Shown here one piece after another: positions 13,301-26,561 of a DNA stretch of 64,000 bases (positions within the stretch are counted from its first letter, which is position 1; the number at the start of each line of letters is the position of its first letter). The DNA is from Gavia stellata. Taxonomy: Eukaryota; Chordata; Aves; Gaviiformes; Gaviidae. The stretch is from contig NC_082603.1 in the NCBI RefSeq assembly GCF_030936135.1, positions 35,010,329-35,074,328 on the forward strand, in the 5' to 3' direction. A program made the translations under genes and the position numbers. The notes beneath the pieces were generated by a model that saw only the letters and a list, made by a program, of their open reading frames with translations, did no database searches and was not told the DNA's origin.

Positions 13301-16300
13301 CCCCGAGGGAAGAATCTGCTGGAGGAACCTCAAAGCGCCTGGTACTACCTTCAGCCACACCGCTCACCTCTGCGCTGGAGCAGGCCTGGAGGGGAACGGT
13401 GTTTGCTGTGGAGCATTCGGAGTCGCAGCGAGCGCCAACGCGTGCCCCCCCAGATCCCACACACCCTGGCACGCAGTGGCACCTTTCCACAACCGCCCAG
13501 CAAAGGGGATGCCAGCTCCCACGGCCGGCTGGGAGACCGCGCTCTCCTTTGCCCTACGCTGAGGTCGAGCATCCCAGCGTAGGACTCTGGCCGCTCCTGC
13601 CCTCCCGCACGGGGCGGCGGGGGATCCCCAGGCCCCTTCCCCGACACCACCTTCTCTTTGCCGCGCAGCGGGACTGGGCCCAGTCCCTGCGAGGTGACCC
13701 GCAGGGAGGGCGGGAGAGGCACAGGGTCCCCGATGGCAGCAGCAGGTGGGAGAAAGGGGCATCCAGGGGATGCCTCTGCCCCCCTGAAACCCACATTGCC
13801 CTTGGGGTGCTTCTTCTCACCAACATTGCCCATACAGGAGGTGCCTGGGGTTGGCAGGACTGGCTGCAGCCCCAAGGATTTTATAAAGGACTTGGGAAGC
13901 CAGGATGCGTATTGAGCGTGGAAAAAGAGTGGAAGGGTCGGTGCGGAGGAAGCGCAGAGTGAGCAGCCCTGATCTGTCACGCCTGCGGGACACAGCCCAG
14001 CCCACACCGACTCCTGCACGCATGTCTCCACAGCACCTCTCCAGGAGCGCTCTTGAGTACATCCACACCTTCAAAGTAAATACTACAAAAGTTATCCGCG
14101 CTGACCTTCCAGAAACAGGGACCCACTGTCCCAGATGTAACCCTAATTAGAGAGCACTGGAACAAGGAGGGCATGTTCAACACTTCTCCTGCTCCAACCG
14201 GTTGCTCTGCTTGGAGGAGGAAACAGTACTGCCACCAAAACAGCCCCTTCCCAGCTCACCCACCTCTCGCGCCTGCGCAGGGGTGATCCCATCATCGCGA
14301 AGCTGCACCTCAGCCAGCACCTCGCTCCGGTTACACAGCCAACCTAGTTTTTCCAGCGGTGGGTGCAGCCAACGGGAAAGCCTGCGGCAGCCCCCGGCGC
14401 GGGGCCGTGCTGACACCCAGTGGAAACCACGGCGAGACGCCCGGCAGAGGGAAATACCGCGGCTGAAATCTTTTCCTTCTGCTACGCTACTGAATAGAAT
14501 AGAAAATAAAACCCAGTTAGCAGGAAAACACTGGAGCCCTGCCCTCAGCAAGAAAATAGAATTGAGTAGCAAAATGAAATAAAGATTAGAGATGCTTTCC
14601 GGTCATTTCTCTCTTTATGATACTTATACCACACCCGACGAAAGGAGAGACGAGGTTGTGTGATACGCCAGAGCTTACCGGGAGGACTCGGAGTCACTCG
14701 TGTACTTTGCAGCACTGAACGCAGCACCCGCGATGCAAACTTCCCAGGGAAAACGGCGGCCGTGATTGCCCACAACCTCCCCGCTGGCTCTGGGGGTACC
14801 ACGGGGGGCTGCCGGCAGCCCCCCACTCCCTCGCCCTCCCTCCACACGGCCCCAGCCAAGGCCCGGATAGATCTCAGCAGCGAGGCCGTGGCTGCCAGCC
14901 GCACTAGCTGCCATCGCGGGGGACCAGCGGCCGGGGGAAGGTTTCTGCTCCTGCCTCCGCAGCTCCCACAGACCAAACCGTTAGTAGCAGCGGCGGCAGT
15001 GATGGCTAGCTGGTTCCTGGCAGGTGAGGAGGACTTGATCTTTAAATAGCTATCAGGCAAGATTTACAGTCATGGCATAAATATTTTATACACACTAGAA
15101 AGAGTTTGGGTTTGGTAAAAGAAAACAAGATCCTCCCCAAACAAAACCAACTCCTTTGCGTATTCAGGGATCACACTATTACCATGCACACAGAAAACCG
15201 AAACATCTGGCAGCTGTGCTACTCGCACACAGCGTTTTTCATGAAGGACGTGGATGCTTTGGGACGCGCACCCTGCACCGCACCACAGCTGAAGGTGGGG
15301 GAAAGGCAGGCGCCCCAGAAGACCCGACTTCTGTTTTGCTGGGCACAGAAGCTTCTGTTTTGCACAGAGTCACTTGGCCTTTTATACAGTCTGCACAAGT
15401 ACGGATCTCACACGCGACGTGAGCTTGAAGCAAATACAGAGACAGGGTTTTACACGTCAGAGGTACAAAAGCCAGCTGAAAGCAGGGGACCGGCACGCCT
15501 CAGCTCTGTTCCATCTGCTTCTCGTTTGGATTACAGTATATATTAGCAGATTTCAAACCTGCTTTTACAGCGGAAAAGATACAGTACAACAAACTCTACT
15601 TCCATCTGTATCTCTTGGAGAAAGCGCAGTAACTAGGGCTCGGTTAGCGAGGGGAAGTCTGGGCACGCAGATAAAGCGGCTTTCCCCAGGGGCGAGCGGC
15701 CCGTCAGTGCACACGGAGAGTAAAAGCTCCTGAGAGCACGGAACACCAGTTTGTGATGTTTGCTTCTTCAGAGGATTCACGCTTGAGACTATTTTGAGAT
15801 TTTACAGTTGAGATCTTTTTTTAAACTATAATCAATGCTGCCAGTGTCTTAGTCTTTCTAAACCGTATAAAAATCCCAAATAATGTGAAATGAAAGAAAA
15901 CAGACAATTCCCAAGATCTTCAATTGTGTTTAGCATTCTGGGTATTTAATTAAGGATGCGTTCCTTCATAACCCCCATTTCACAAGTTATCCCGGTATCA
16001 TCCAGCTGATCAAAACCGGGCTACAGCCACGTTTGATTTTCAAAGCCAGCCTCCACACATGTGATTCTGTCAAACCCAATTTACTTGTTGGGAAACGAGT
16101 AGTGGAAAAACCCGCTTTTATTTTCCTCTGCGTTTTTTCTGACTTAACTTTTTATATCTTTAGTACGAATGAAAGCCATGAAAACTGACTTCTAGATCAA
16201 AGTTACTTTGAAAAACATCTGAGCAGAATTATTTTAAAGACATCGGCCTGAAGTCATTAGTAAAGACAACCTGCGCTCTCTAACGAACGGCAGTGCAGTT

Positions 16301-16447
16301 TCCCCACGGAAGGTACCTGTTTCTCCCCACAGGGCACTACACAGCTAACTCACACCAGAGAAGACATACACAAACTACAAAGAGACATTTGCAAAGAGAC
16401 TTTTAGTTGTATCAAAATCAGTTCGTCTTACAGCATGTAAAGCAGGA

Positions 16448-16545
16448 GCGGTCCGTGATTAAAGCACCAGACTGGGAGTCACGAGATCCAGCTTGGCCTC
16501 AGGTTACGTGACCTTCAGCAAATTCTTTAGTCTGAAAGAGAGATA
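16448..16545 (+). repeat. MIR-like ancient tRNA-derived SINE
   Basis: The order of segments follows the MIR consensus: GTGATTAAAGCACCAGACT (tRNA-like head), a degenerate B-box region GAGATCCAGCTTGGCCTCAGG, then GTGACCTTCAGCAAATTCTT, which corresponds to the MIR core GTGACCTTGGGCAAGTTACTT. It is strongly diverged, as expected for a SINE inherited from early amniotes. Confidence 0.6.
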
Positions 16546-17670
16546 AAGCCGAGGACGCTGGTGGGAGATGGTCTCTGAAGAGCTCTGTGGTTCTCAGCTC
16601 AAAGCCACTGAAAGGGTGCAAAGTATTTCACAAGCTTCTTGGTTACATCAATTTATTGAAGTACCTATTTTAACAACGGGGTTATTCAAGAATTTGCATT
16701 CTGACTTGGTCAAACAATATATGCGTAAGACAGCAAATACAGAAATTACGAAGACTTCCACGCTGCCCCTTGCTAACTGGAGGAATGAACAAGGAAAAGC
16801 TTAATTTCCGTGGGAGAAGCAGCCCATTCAAAACAGCGTTTCTGCCTCCTAATATTCAACGAGAGTGGTCTGGCAGTTAAAAACGGAGGTAAATGAGTGT
16901 CAGCAGCCCCTGCTGCTAACGTCTTAGAGAGCGGGCGGCAGCCAGCGCTGCACCGAGCGGCAATTGCAGAGCCTGTCCGGCTGCCGCGCCTGCCACGGAG
17001 CCGGTGCCGTCCTCGCGGCCTCTCCTCCATAAAGCTGCCACAAAGTATTTTGTGTTTGTTCTACTCCAGAATAAAATGAAATCACTGGGGCTTGGGACTT
17101 GTCACGCTGCTTTATATTTTGCATGAAAGAAAGGAACAAGCGTGTACTGGAAACTCACCTACATAGGCAGTCTTGCTACCTGGCCAGCTTGCTTTGATTT
17201 TATCGGTGTAATGATCCTGAAACAGAGTAAAATAAAAATTGTAAGTACTTCATGGTGCAAGAAAGCCAAAGCTGCGAGGGGTTAGCACTCCTGGTTTAAC
17301 TCTAGTCACAAAGACTACAGTACTTTGAGATCGGCCTCACTGAAAAAAATCTACCTCAAACCTTTCTTACAGCCAGCTCCCCCATTTCCCTTCCCGAAGA
17401 TGGGGCCGTGGGCGGCCAATTCCCAAACATGAATGAAGTCAACAAGTTGTCACAGCCTTTGTGCCTCCTCACTGCCACTACGGCTCCTCCTGAAGCCCAT
17501 GCTCCTGAGGCAGAGGTCCCACCCAGGCCTACGACAGATGAGGTTGAGAGACAGCGGTTGGAAAAGCTACCGGCTTTAAAACGAGTTAAACTACTCAGGG
17601 TAAAACCCTGAGCAGGTTTACATTAAGTGCCAGCGTAGCCGGTGTTGAGCACATGTATTGCTTTGCCTCA

Positions 17671-18455
17671 GAATCACAGAATCACTAACGCTGGAAAAGA
17701 CCTGTCAGATCATCAGGTCCAACCACCACCCCAACCCCACCATGCCCACTAAACCATGTCCCGCAGTGCCACGTCCACACCTTCCTTGAACACCTCCAGC
17801 GATGGGGACTCCACCACCTCCCTGGGCAGCCTCTTCCAGTGCTCCACCACTCTCTCAGGAAAGACATTTCTCCTAATATCCAGCCTGAACCTCCCCTGGC
17901 GCAACTTGAGGCCATCTCCTCTTGTCCTGTCGCTTGTCACTTGGGAGAAGAGACCAACACCCACCTCCCCACAACCCCCTTTCAGGCAGTTGCAGAGAGC
18001 GATGAGGTCTCCCCTCAGCCTCCTCTTCTCCAGACTGAACAACCCCAGCTCCCTCAGCCGCTCCTCATCAGACTTGTGCTCCAGACCCCTCACCAGCTCC
18101 GTCGCCCTTCTCTGGACACGCTCCAGCACCTCAAGGTCCTTCTTGGAGTGAGGGGCCCAACACTGAACACAGGATTCGAGGTGCAGCCTCACCAGCACCG
18201 AGTACAGGGGCACGATCCCCTCCCCACTCCTGCTGCCCACACCATTTCTGATACAGGCCAGGATGGCGTTGGCCTTCTTGGCCACCTGGGCACACTGCCG
18301 GCTCATATTCAGCCGGCTGTCGACCAACACCCCCAGGTCCTTTTCCACCGGGCACCTTTCCAGCCACTCTTCCCCAAGCCTGTAGCGTTGCGAGGCATTG
18401 TTGTGACCCAAGTGCAGGACCCGGCCTCCTGTAGACTTCTCAGATGCAAGCCCCC
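17671..18455 (-). mobile_element. CR1 LINE fragment, longest copy, ORF2 C-terminus still open
   Basis: This minus-strand CR1 spans about 785 bp and ends at 17671 with two ATTCTGTG units. It encodes the C-terminal part of the CR1 reverse transcriptase/ORF2 without a stop for over 200 codons. Visible segments include [53 protein letters not shown] and [20 protein letters not shown]. The [15 protein letters not shown] segment is the usual junction between the RT thumb and the C-terminal domain. The antisense strand also gives long open frames (17756-18151 and 17839-18483), which are artefacts. Being 5'-truncated, it cannot make an active element. Confidence 0.96.
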
Positions 18456-21400
18456 ATTGATATATTCTAGCAGCTGCGCTTAAACCACAGGAGAAACAAA
18501 TCTGAGAGCCCACGTTTCCTACGGAGGCCTACATACACCCAGAAAAAAACTTGGAATTCGATCAGTCCTAAAAAGCACCAGTTCCTGCGCCAGACACTGC
18601 TCACTGTTGCAAGACTGGCAAATCTGGAGCACGCTGTATTTAACACCCTTCTCAAACTTTCATTGTATTAAACGCTTATTTTGAACTAAAACTATATGAC
18701 AATGACAATTCAGCGAGGACAGCGATTTTCTCAGAGTTTTGGTCGTGAACGGTGGTGGAATTGGGTGCCTGATACGTACAACTTGGCACCGCCAAGAAGG
18801 GAAACCAGTGACTGGAGAACACCCGAGAGATCACAAGGGTTTATTTGTTTAAAAACATCTATCTGTAATACAAACACAAACCAAGCTGGCTGCCTTGATG
18901 CTATGGGTAAAAGAGAAGGTGATAAAAAACGTAAGGGGACGTGCCTTCTGTGATAGCTACACGGGGGGCTGTATTCACGAGTAAAGTTCTCTTTATTCTT
19001 TTATTCGCATTGCTTTGCTGCTGCGCGAAGCCTGAGGGCGTGCACGTTCAGTGCATTACACACACGGGTGTGCAAATACGCGTGTAAAGTTCTAAACTGG
19101 CAACTAATAATCTAACATTGACGGGTAATTGCTACGTTAGCCTTTCCTGTAATCTATTAACGTGTGTTTATATACTTCCGTCTCCCTGTAGAGACACCCA
19201 CTGTCAAACGCAGTGCAGAACACGCATTATATGCAGCGGGCATTTACTAAACGGGCAGAGCAGCTGGGGCACAGATAACTCATTAACCAGGGCACGGCAA
19301 GATCCAGAATCGCCACTGACACTTTTTGGAAGAAAAACAACCGTCATTTGCCAAACGGCCGTCGGAGATCTGGCGCAGAGCCCTGGCGCCGCTCCGTAAC
19401 CGGCCGGATAACGCAATTAGCTACGAGATTTACCAGCCCCGGTATGCATGAAATGCAGAGCCATTTCCCGACATACTAAACCCAGAGCGACGCGTGGGGG
19501 CAAAGCCACGGGAAGGACCACCAGCAGGGAGAGGGTAGGGGCGGGGGGCACACGGGAGGCTCAGCGCAGACCTGTCAGTGCGGGGCGACCACGGAAGGCG
19601 TTGGCCGAGGGGGTGGGCTGCAGCACGCAGCCCCCAGCCCTCCTCGGGCAGCCACGATGGGGTCGGAGGAGCCGGGGCAATTCAGTTCCCCCATTCCCAG
19701 GAAACAAGGGGGAAAACAGCACTGCAAGTTCCCAAGGGATGGTCCTTAACAAAGCAGAGAGATGCCAATTGCCACAGGCTGGCAGCACGGGCAGCGTCCC
19801 CTTTATAAATCACACACCGCTTCCCATGTTGGAAATGGCATCAAAATTTTAATAGCTGCTGTTAAAAATCATTCTACGGAGTAGGAAAATAAACCGCATT
19901 CGAAAAGAGACTGCCCCATCACAGCCGGTCCTCGTCGTCCCAGGGCCAAGCTTGCGCTTTTCACGTACAGCAAAGAAACAAAACTAAATGCAACGCGTAA
20001 CCCTCCTTCACACACGCGTGACAGCGGTGCCGAGCTGAGCACGAGCTGTAATGGAAAAGCTTCTGCTCTGCTGAACAAGTTCTCGCTCTGGTCACCCCCC
20101 TGAAAATTGTTAAGGAAAACTAAAATTCCAATCTATTGATTTCTGCTGCCTGCTGGAGATCAAAACACAGAGTCAAAACAATCTCTAAAGGCACCAAAAA
20201 AATAAATACGGCTCCTAGGGGCCGCTTTCCACCCTAGAGCCGTAAAGACTCGATATTCCTGCCTAATCAAAGCTCCTATCATTAGTCATAAAACCCCCCA
20301 AACCCAACGTCGCTGGCATAGTTTGAGGCCGGCGTAACGCACCCCCTCCGAAACCCTCCTCAAGACGTGCTGCATAGCTGGCGTGCGAGCGTTCGGAGGT
20401 CAGGCCACCCTCGGGAAGGAATAAATCAGGGAAGGGCACGTGGGAGAGAGACGAGGAAATACTGCTGCCAAACGGGTCCCAGCCCCTCCGGCCAAGGGCA
20501 GCAGCCCAAGCCCGGCTCCCTCCCTCCCGCGCCGCGCGCCCCAGCAGCCAGCTCCAGCTGGAGCATCCCTGCTTTGCAGGACAAACCCCTTGCGTGTTTT
20601 ACAGTAACATAAACCAGATTGGGCTGGGAAGAAGATGCTCTGTCTCCCCAAACTGCCCGCGACACTTTCTGCTTATCCCAGCTCCCAGCTTAGACCCCAA
20701 AGCCTGACTTTTTTTTTTTTTGACTTGAATCTAAAAACACCGCTGAAAATGTGTTTTGGGATCTGCTCAAACTTATTCACGGCAACAACCGACAAAACGG
20801 AGTATTTTACTTATAACAGCATCAACTTGTAGGTTTTTAGGGCGGCGATCCCGCTGGTTTAACACACGCTCCAGGCGGCTGCAAAAGCAAGCAACAGGAG
20901 AACGTAACACCTTTCCCACCGCGCCTTACAAAATGATGCGGGAAAGCAAGAGCTTGGCTGAAAGATTATGGCTTTTCATTAACAAAAATAACGAGCTCGT
21001 TCCACTTAATCTCTCATTTCTGAGACTTTTTGTTGCACTTGCAGCAACTCCTTCCTCCGCAGCACGGACGGACCCTTTTCCTGGCGAATGAAGCCGGAGG
21101 CGCTTTCGGAATTATTTTGATTCAGAAACAAAAGCCTCCTGGGCTTCTGCAGAACTGCGCCACGACTGCAAATTCATCTTTCATGCTGGTTTACGTTCAC
21201 CTCGAGTATTTCCTACAACAGTGTAGCTTTCCAGAGGGGATAACTTCTTGCCAGCTGTGCCGGTGGTGATTAATACGGACAACTGAAGAGATCAACAAGA
21301 GAGAGGAAGACCATCAGTGGAAGATTTCGAAAACCCACGGAAAGCCGCACCATGCTACGGCACAGGATCCTTCACAAGAACTTTGGTTTTCTAACGCAAA

Positions 21401-24400
21401 CTATAATGAACCGCCCTGGGACACAATTTCTTGCGCTTCACTGGGATGTGGCAGCACACAAAAAATAGCATAAACACCTTTGGTATCTGCTCGATTTTCT
21501 TTTTAGAAACAGAAAGGAAATTTTCTTCTGGCAATACTCTGGCTATTCATCGAGATGATTAACAACATGGCAAAGAACCTTTTTTTCTTTTATTAGCTGA
21601 AAAGGTATACACAGATACATCAAGTGTCTGAGAACTGCAGACGGCACCCGCCGCCGAGAAAATTTAAGCCCAAAGACCTAACAACAGAGGACAGAAATCC
21701 AAACATATCCAATTAGGGACAGACAGCTCAGGAAAGGCCTTCCTGGAGACAAGACTTCTTACGTTACAATCGATTTTAAATTAAAACTTCAATTTATAAA
21801 CAATTAGAATGCCCGTTTCTGCCAAATAAGCCCTCTCCTCCGCAGGGCCACCGCCGAGTCCCCGCGTGCAGCGCTCCCCAGCCCTTCCTGCGGCCGTGCC
21901 TGCGCTGCAAGCCTGACCCGCAGCGGCAGCTTTCATAGCCACGATGCTTTTCCCTGGTTCTCAGCCCATATTTTCCCTTTCTAATGATATCCACCGGTCC
22001 CTCACGAGAACATCCCGCGACTTCCCTTGCGCTTGCCGGGTACAGAAGCTCGGCAGAGCCGAAGGAGGCTGCGTGGGCAGCGAGGGCAACGCTGGGTCCC
22101 ACGGCATCATCTTATCACAACGGGAACTGGGAGGGCGGATTTTTTGCTCTCCTCAGCTTAAAGCACAAGCAAACTTTTTCTCTTCCCCATGGTTAATCCT
22201 ACACCCCCGCATGAATAACACAGCCACCCGCTCCCACGTGCATTTAGTGTCGGTTTTGGAATTGCCCAGTCCTTGCGCAGCAAGGGAAAGAAGTTGTTCT
22301 GAGTATCAGCTCCTCGCTGGGGGAGCTTTCACACAACGGTAATTATCATTGCACAAGGATAACTATCATTCAGAAAGCAAGATCAGGCAAAATCTCCCCC
22401 GTGAGTTCCAACTGCCTCTGCACAAGGAGAGGTGACGAATAGTGAAGGGATGATGCAACAGAGCACCGCCGGCATCGGCCCGTGCAGCCGCCAGCGCAGC
22501 CCGGGCCGGGGAACCGGCTGCCCCCCTTCCCACCAGGGCAGAGATCGGCTTGGCCGCCTCCAAACGCGCGGGAGAGCCGGCGTCGGAGGATCGTTACCCG
22601 CACGGCGAGCGAGGGCTCTGAGCAGATGCCGCGTGTCGGAGCAGAGGCACAGCGGAGGGAAGCAGTAAGGCTCGGGTCGCACGTACGTCCAAAACCAAGA
22701 TGTGCCAAAGAGTAACCTGTCCCTGTACGGCAGGTTTGCAAGGACGTGGGAGAAGGGACGGGAAGAAAAATGGTGTAAACAAATGGAAGAGCAAGCCTGG
22801 TTCCTGCTTCAAGTTGAGCTGACTGTTTAAACAAGAAGGAGACGATCCCAGGCTGACGCACGAGCCCCAGGCGAGCCCACGGGAGCCAACCCGGAGTACC
22901 GACCACCCCTCGCGCGGGGGCTCGGGACCCGTGGCATCCCGGAGCTCACATCCCGCAGTTGTTAGCTGCTGCAATACAAATAATCCTTACAACACACTTT
23001 TTTTTTCCCCTTCCCACTCTGGAACTCCATCACATGCCAAGACGCTGATACGGATACAGGAAGCTGAATATAAACACGTTGCCTGCTTTACCACGTATTC
23101 AAAGGAACACAACTAAAAATATACGCTCGATGGTGTCCCGGAACATCTCAAAGCTACGAACCACCTACACCCACGCTGGCAGGCTACGCTGCCCGGGCGG
23201 GCCCCCAGGAGCCCCGGAGCTTGCGGATACCGGGTACACCGTACCCCAGGTCTCAGTTTTAAGGACCTTCTCCTCCGCAGGGACGCCCGGCTGGAAGGGG
23301 GCCGAGCTGCTCCGCAGTAACGAGCGCTATGTTGCGGCACACGGGAATGCCGGACCCCCCCGAGCTCCATGCCTCTCCAGGGGACGGACAGACCCCCACC
23401 GTGCTCCCACCTCCCCGGGTACCCCCACTGCTCCCCTCCTTCCCGCTTCTACCTACCTCTGGAAAACCCCACGGAGAATCCTACCGTAACTCAGTCGCTG
23501 CGAGGACTTTTGCCACTACCTCTGCTCTTTCTGCTACTTCTCATTAATCCTTGCAAAATACAGAGTGAAAACCTTTTACTCACAACATTAGTATTTTCTC
23601 TTCTCCCTCCCTTCTACACTCTTCTACACTCCCTTCTACCTTCCCAGGTTACTGCTGAGAGCAGAAAAGGTGTGATTTCAGAAGAGGCTGCAGCGTTGAA
23701 TGCAGGATGAACATTCAGGTTCAGAAAAACGAGGTCTAGTTGTGTAATATTGCAAAACACAGAAAATAGCTGCGCGATTCCAGCAGTGATTAATGTGGAG
23801 CAAATCCCAAGAGTCATCAACCATCTGCAGCTTCAATTTCCCAAGAAACGGCAAGTCCGCAACTACTTTCAAGATCTGGCGAACTTGCTTTCCGCTTCTC
23901 TTAAAGTTAATGAAAGTTTCACCACCGATTCCTACCTCTGCACAACAAGGGTGTTTCCGCGCTAGAACATGAGACCCCCGAGCCCTCCCCATTCCTATAG
24001 TCTCTGGAAGCGCAGATGAATTTGCAGCAGTACAATCCTCCCAGGAATACTGCTCCGGAGCGTGGCCAAGGTTGTGGTGGTGTTTCCCATGCTAACTGTA
24101 AGCTGCTTGGAAAGTACTTCTATCCGTCCATGTGAAGCCGGCTCCTGTGGTAATCTCTGTTCTGGCCCAGGGGACAAAGCAAAAGGGCTGAGGGTGAGGA
24201 TTTATGGGGCTCTACCACGAACTTCCGCAGTAATCTGAAATTGCTTTTGCAACAGAGCCTAATCAATGGATGATGCATCGGGGTTTGGGAAGCTCTGCTC
24301 GGGAAGGAAGCACGTTCCCACCCCGCAGAGCTGTCGTGTTTAGCATCTTCCACAACAGACTTAATGTTTCGGCAACACTTGAAGGGATTGTGGAGCCATC

Positions 24401-26236
24401 ACCGTGCTACTGTCTGCATCGCAGATCCCGCAGCGCGGCGGAGAACCTCCCGTGAATTTGGCTCAAATAGACCGGGTCTTTTGAGGAACAGAGCCTAAGA
24501 AATTAAGAACTTTCAGCAGTCATTAAAAAAGTTACTATCTAGCCAGGGAGACATATATCTGAAACAAAAGAAGTATCTGCAACCTACAGCACAACTGGAT
24601 ATTTGCATTAAAATATAACGCCAGAGATGAGAGGTGAGAGACACTGGTTGCGACCAGCGGTGCCGGCTGTTCGGGAGCCCTCGGAAACTTCGCCAAAGAG
24701 CAGGAGAACTTCATTTTTCAGTGAAGGTGGACCCGTCAGCTGGGCCATTACGCAAGTGAGCTTGACCGCAGGACTAGACCCCATCCGTTGTTCTCCTTTC
24801 GAGTTCATCTGCCACTTCAGTGCTCGATTAACGATACCCTAAGTGACTGCAATACGTGCAACGCACGGATGAAATACAGGATGGAGAAGTCATTAACTGC
24901 GTACTAATCCCTCGATCTCATTTAGTGCTACCGGCGTAGCATAAAATGCTACTGCTGTCCAGTACTTGCTACTTACTCACAGAATTTTGTTTCTAAACCG
25001 ATTTACAACCAAGATAAACGCAAGCAAGTAACTTGTCACTGACACTATTCGCTCTAAGTCAATAGAAATGCCGGCTAATAGCCGGACAAATTACTGCGAA
25101 TTCAATTTGCTATGCCGTACTAATCAAACCGTTTCCTGATCGACAGAACTAACGAGGCCCAGCTTCCTACGTATTCCGCCTGGCTTCCCGAGCCCTCTCC
25201 CCCGCCTCGCAGCAACCCCGCTGTCCGGCCCCATCGCGTGCGCTGCGACAAATCCCCCCCTGGTTCGAAGCCGCACATCGACGGGGGTCCTGCTGCCCTT
25301 CCTCCGGCGGTGACAAGACCCCGGCGTCCCCCGTGCACCCGCGGCGGGGTCGGTGCCGGCGAGGGGGGAGGAGATGGATGGGCTGGGAGAATATACACTC
25401 CAGATACCCTTTTTCCCCCCAAAAAAAGTAAAGAATTTGAGCTTGCAATGGCGTATTGCAATTTAGAAGGTACTAAAGTAAACTTGTTACTGCGCCAGGG
25501 TGCGTAATCTCCGTATCAACACGAAACCTCCTCGAATAATGACGCTTCCCGCTAATTAAACTCCTTCCCACACTAATGCCACAACTCCTCGCACGTGGGA
25601 AACGTCCTCCGTCAGGCAGAGCGCCGCGACCCCAGCGGGAAAGCCCATCGCCCGACGGGTGGGAAGGTGAAAAGAGAGAAAGTTGAAATGATTATGTAGC
25701 TGAAGGCCGGGGCTGCCCCTCTGCCGCCCCACGCACCCGCCACCGCCGCGCAGGAGGCCCGGAGGGCCGGAGGCGGACAGCGGGAAGGTTGGGTGCTGCC
25801 GCGCAGACCCCGTCTCCAAGAGAAAGGCCTATTTTATGGTTCTTTTTTTTAATAATAGAGATTTCGTCCCTTTCTGGTGCCGCACGCAACTTGTTGAACC
25901 GCATCAAAGCGGCCCCGGGCTGAGCGCTGACTCTCGCCGGGACGGCTCCTCAGGAGAGCTGGGAGAGGCAAAAAAACCTAAAAAACCCACAAAAAAAGCC
26001 CAAACGAACCGAAAAACTCCCCGGGGACCGCGCGGGCCCGGCCCGCCCCGCCGGGCCCAGCACCGCCCGCGGCCCACCCGGGGGGCCCGGCCGCCAACGG
26101 CGCCGGCTTGGCCCCTCCCGCCGCCCCAGCCGAGCCCGCGCAGCCTGCCCCCGCCAGCAGAGACCGCGACCCGCCGGCGGAGCCCCCCGGCCCGGTGCCC
26201 CTTCCCCGCCCAGGCCCGGCCCGGCCCGGCACTCAC

Positions 26237-26320
26237 CGCCCGCCGCTCCCGTCCTCCGCCCGCAGCCCGTCTCCACGGGCGACCGGAGTGGGCGGGCTGG
26301 CCCCGCCCACCGCCCGCGCT
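26237..26320 (-). other. GNG12: GNG12 noncoding exon 1, 3' part (proposed)
   Basis: The minus strand reads GGGCGGCGAG-type GC-rich sequence leading to a near-consensus 5' splice site, GTGAGT, at 26236-26231. The transcription start and hence the right boundary are unknown; 26320 is only a working limit placed before the inverted repeat. The strand and position fit the GNG12 coding exon at 559-675. Confidence 0.5.
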
Positions 26321-26321
26321 C

Positions 26322-26392
26322 GCCCCGCCCACCCCGCCAGGCCCCGCCCCGCCCCTCCGGGGCGGGGCGGGGCCTGGCGGGGTGGGCGGGGC
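26322..26392. repeat. perfect 34-bp inverted repeat (GC-box hairpin)
   Basis: The left arm, 26322-26355, is the exact reverse complement of the right arm, 26359-26392, with only a 3-nt TCC loop between. Arms are built from CCCCGCCC / GGGCGGGG boxes that resemble Sp1/KLF sites. The right arm has five G-runs of three or more and could fold as a G-quadruplex. It sits in the GNG12 CpG island just upstream of the proposed exon 1. Confidence 0.9.
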
Positions 26393-26561
26393 CGCCCCGC
26401 TCCCGGCGGGAGCATCCCTAAAATCAGAGCAATCCATGGGCGTGCCTGCTTCACCGCGGCCCCCCGCTTTCCCAGCGCGTGGGATACCTGCTTTCACGTT
26501 AGAAAAGGATTTTTTTTTCCTTTTTTTTTTTTTAAAGTATAATGGCATTTTTTTGCGGGCG

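Larger units (their letters stand above)
676..26236 (-). other. GNG12: GNG12 first intron (about 25.6 kb)
   Basis: This stretch lies between the proposed noncoding exon in the 26-kb CpG island and the coding exon at 559-675. It contains no protein gene that I recognise. It holds three CR1 fragments (5128-5226, 9062-9610, 17671-18455), an MIR-like SINE (16448-16545), poly-T and poly-A tracts (for example near 10183-10200) and several small CpG-dense patches (about 880-1300, 3120-3310, 5460-5660, 14740-14960, 22470-22630, 25160-25360). Open frames of up to about 240 codons exist (for example 5869-6591, minus) but lack domains, homology that I can recall and conserved start context. Further noncoding GNG12 exons inside this interval cannot be excluded. 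Confidence 0.7.
25900..26460 (-). promoter_or_regulatory. GNG12: CpG-island promoter of GNG12 (proposed)
   Basis: This very GC-rich and CpG-rich block contains many GC boxes (GGGCGG/CCGCCC) and no TATA box. A strong minus-strand donor, GCGGGCG|GTGAGT, lies at 26237/26236, so a noncoding first exon of GNG12 would run from a start site somewhere near 26300-26420 to 26237. Mammalian GNG12 also has a noncoding first exon in a CpG island far upstream of the coding exons. Long open frames on both strands here (25836-26564 plus, 25904-26548 minus) are Pro/Arg/Gly-rich and best explained by GC content. Confidence 0.65.

Noticed and set aside
13291..14031. Overlapping frames of 223 and 226 codons on opposite strands
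   Set aside because: Both strands are open across the same GC-rich stretch with no domain, typical of chance in high GC.
16448..16545. Functional tRNA gene
   Set aside because: The A- and B-box regions are degenerate and no cloverleaf can be folded; the downstream core matches MIR.
17756..18483. 131- and 214-codon plus-strand frames with Ser/Pro/Leu-rich peptides
   Set aside because: They are the antisense of the CR1 ORF2, and similar antisense frames recur at every CR1 copy.
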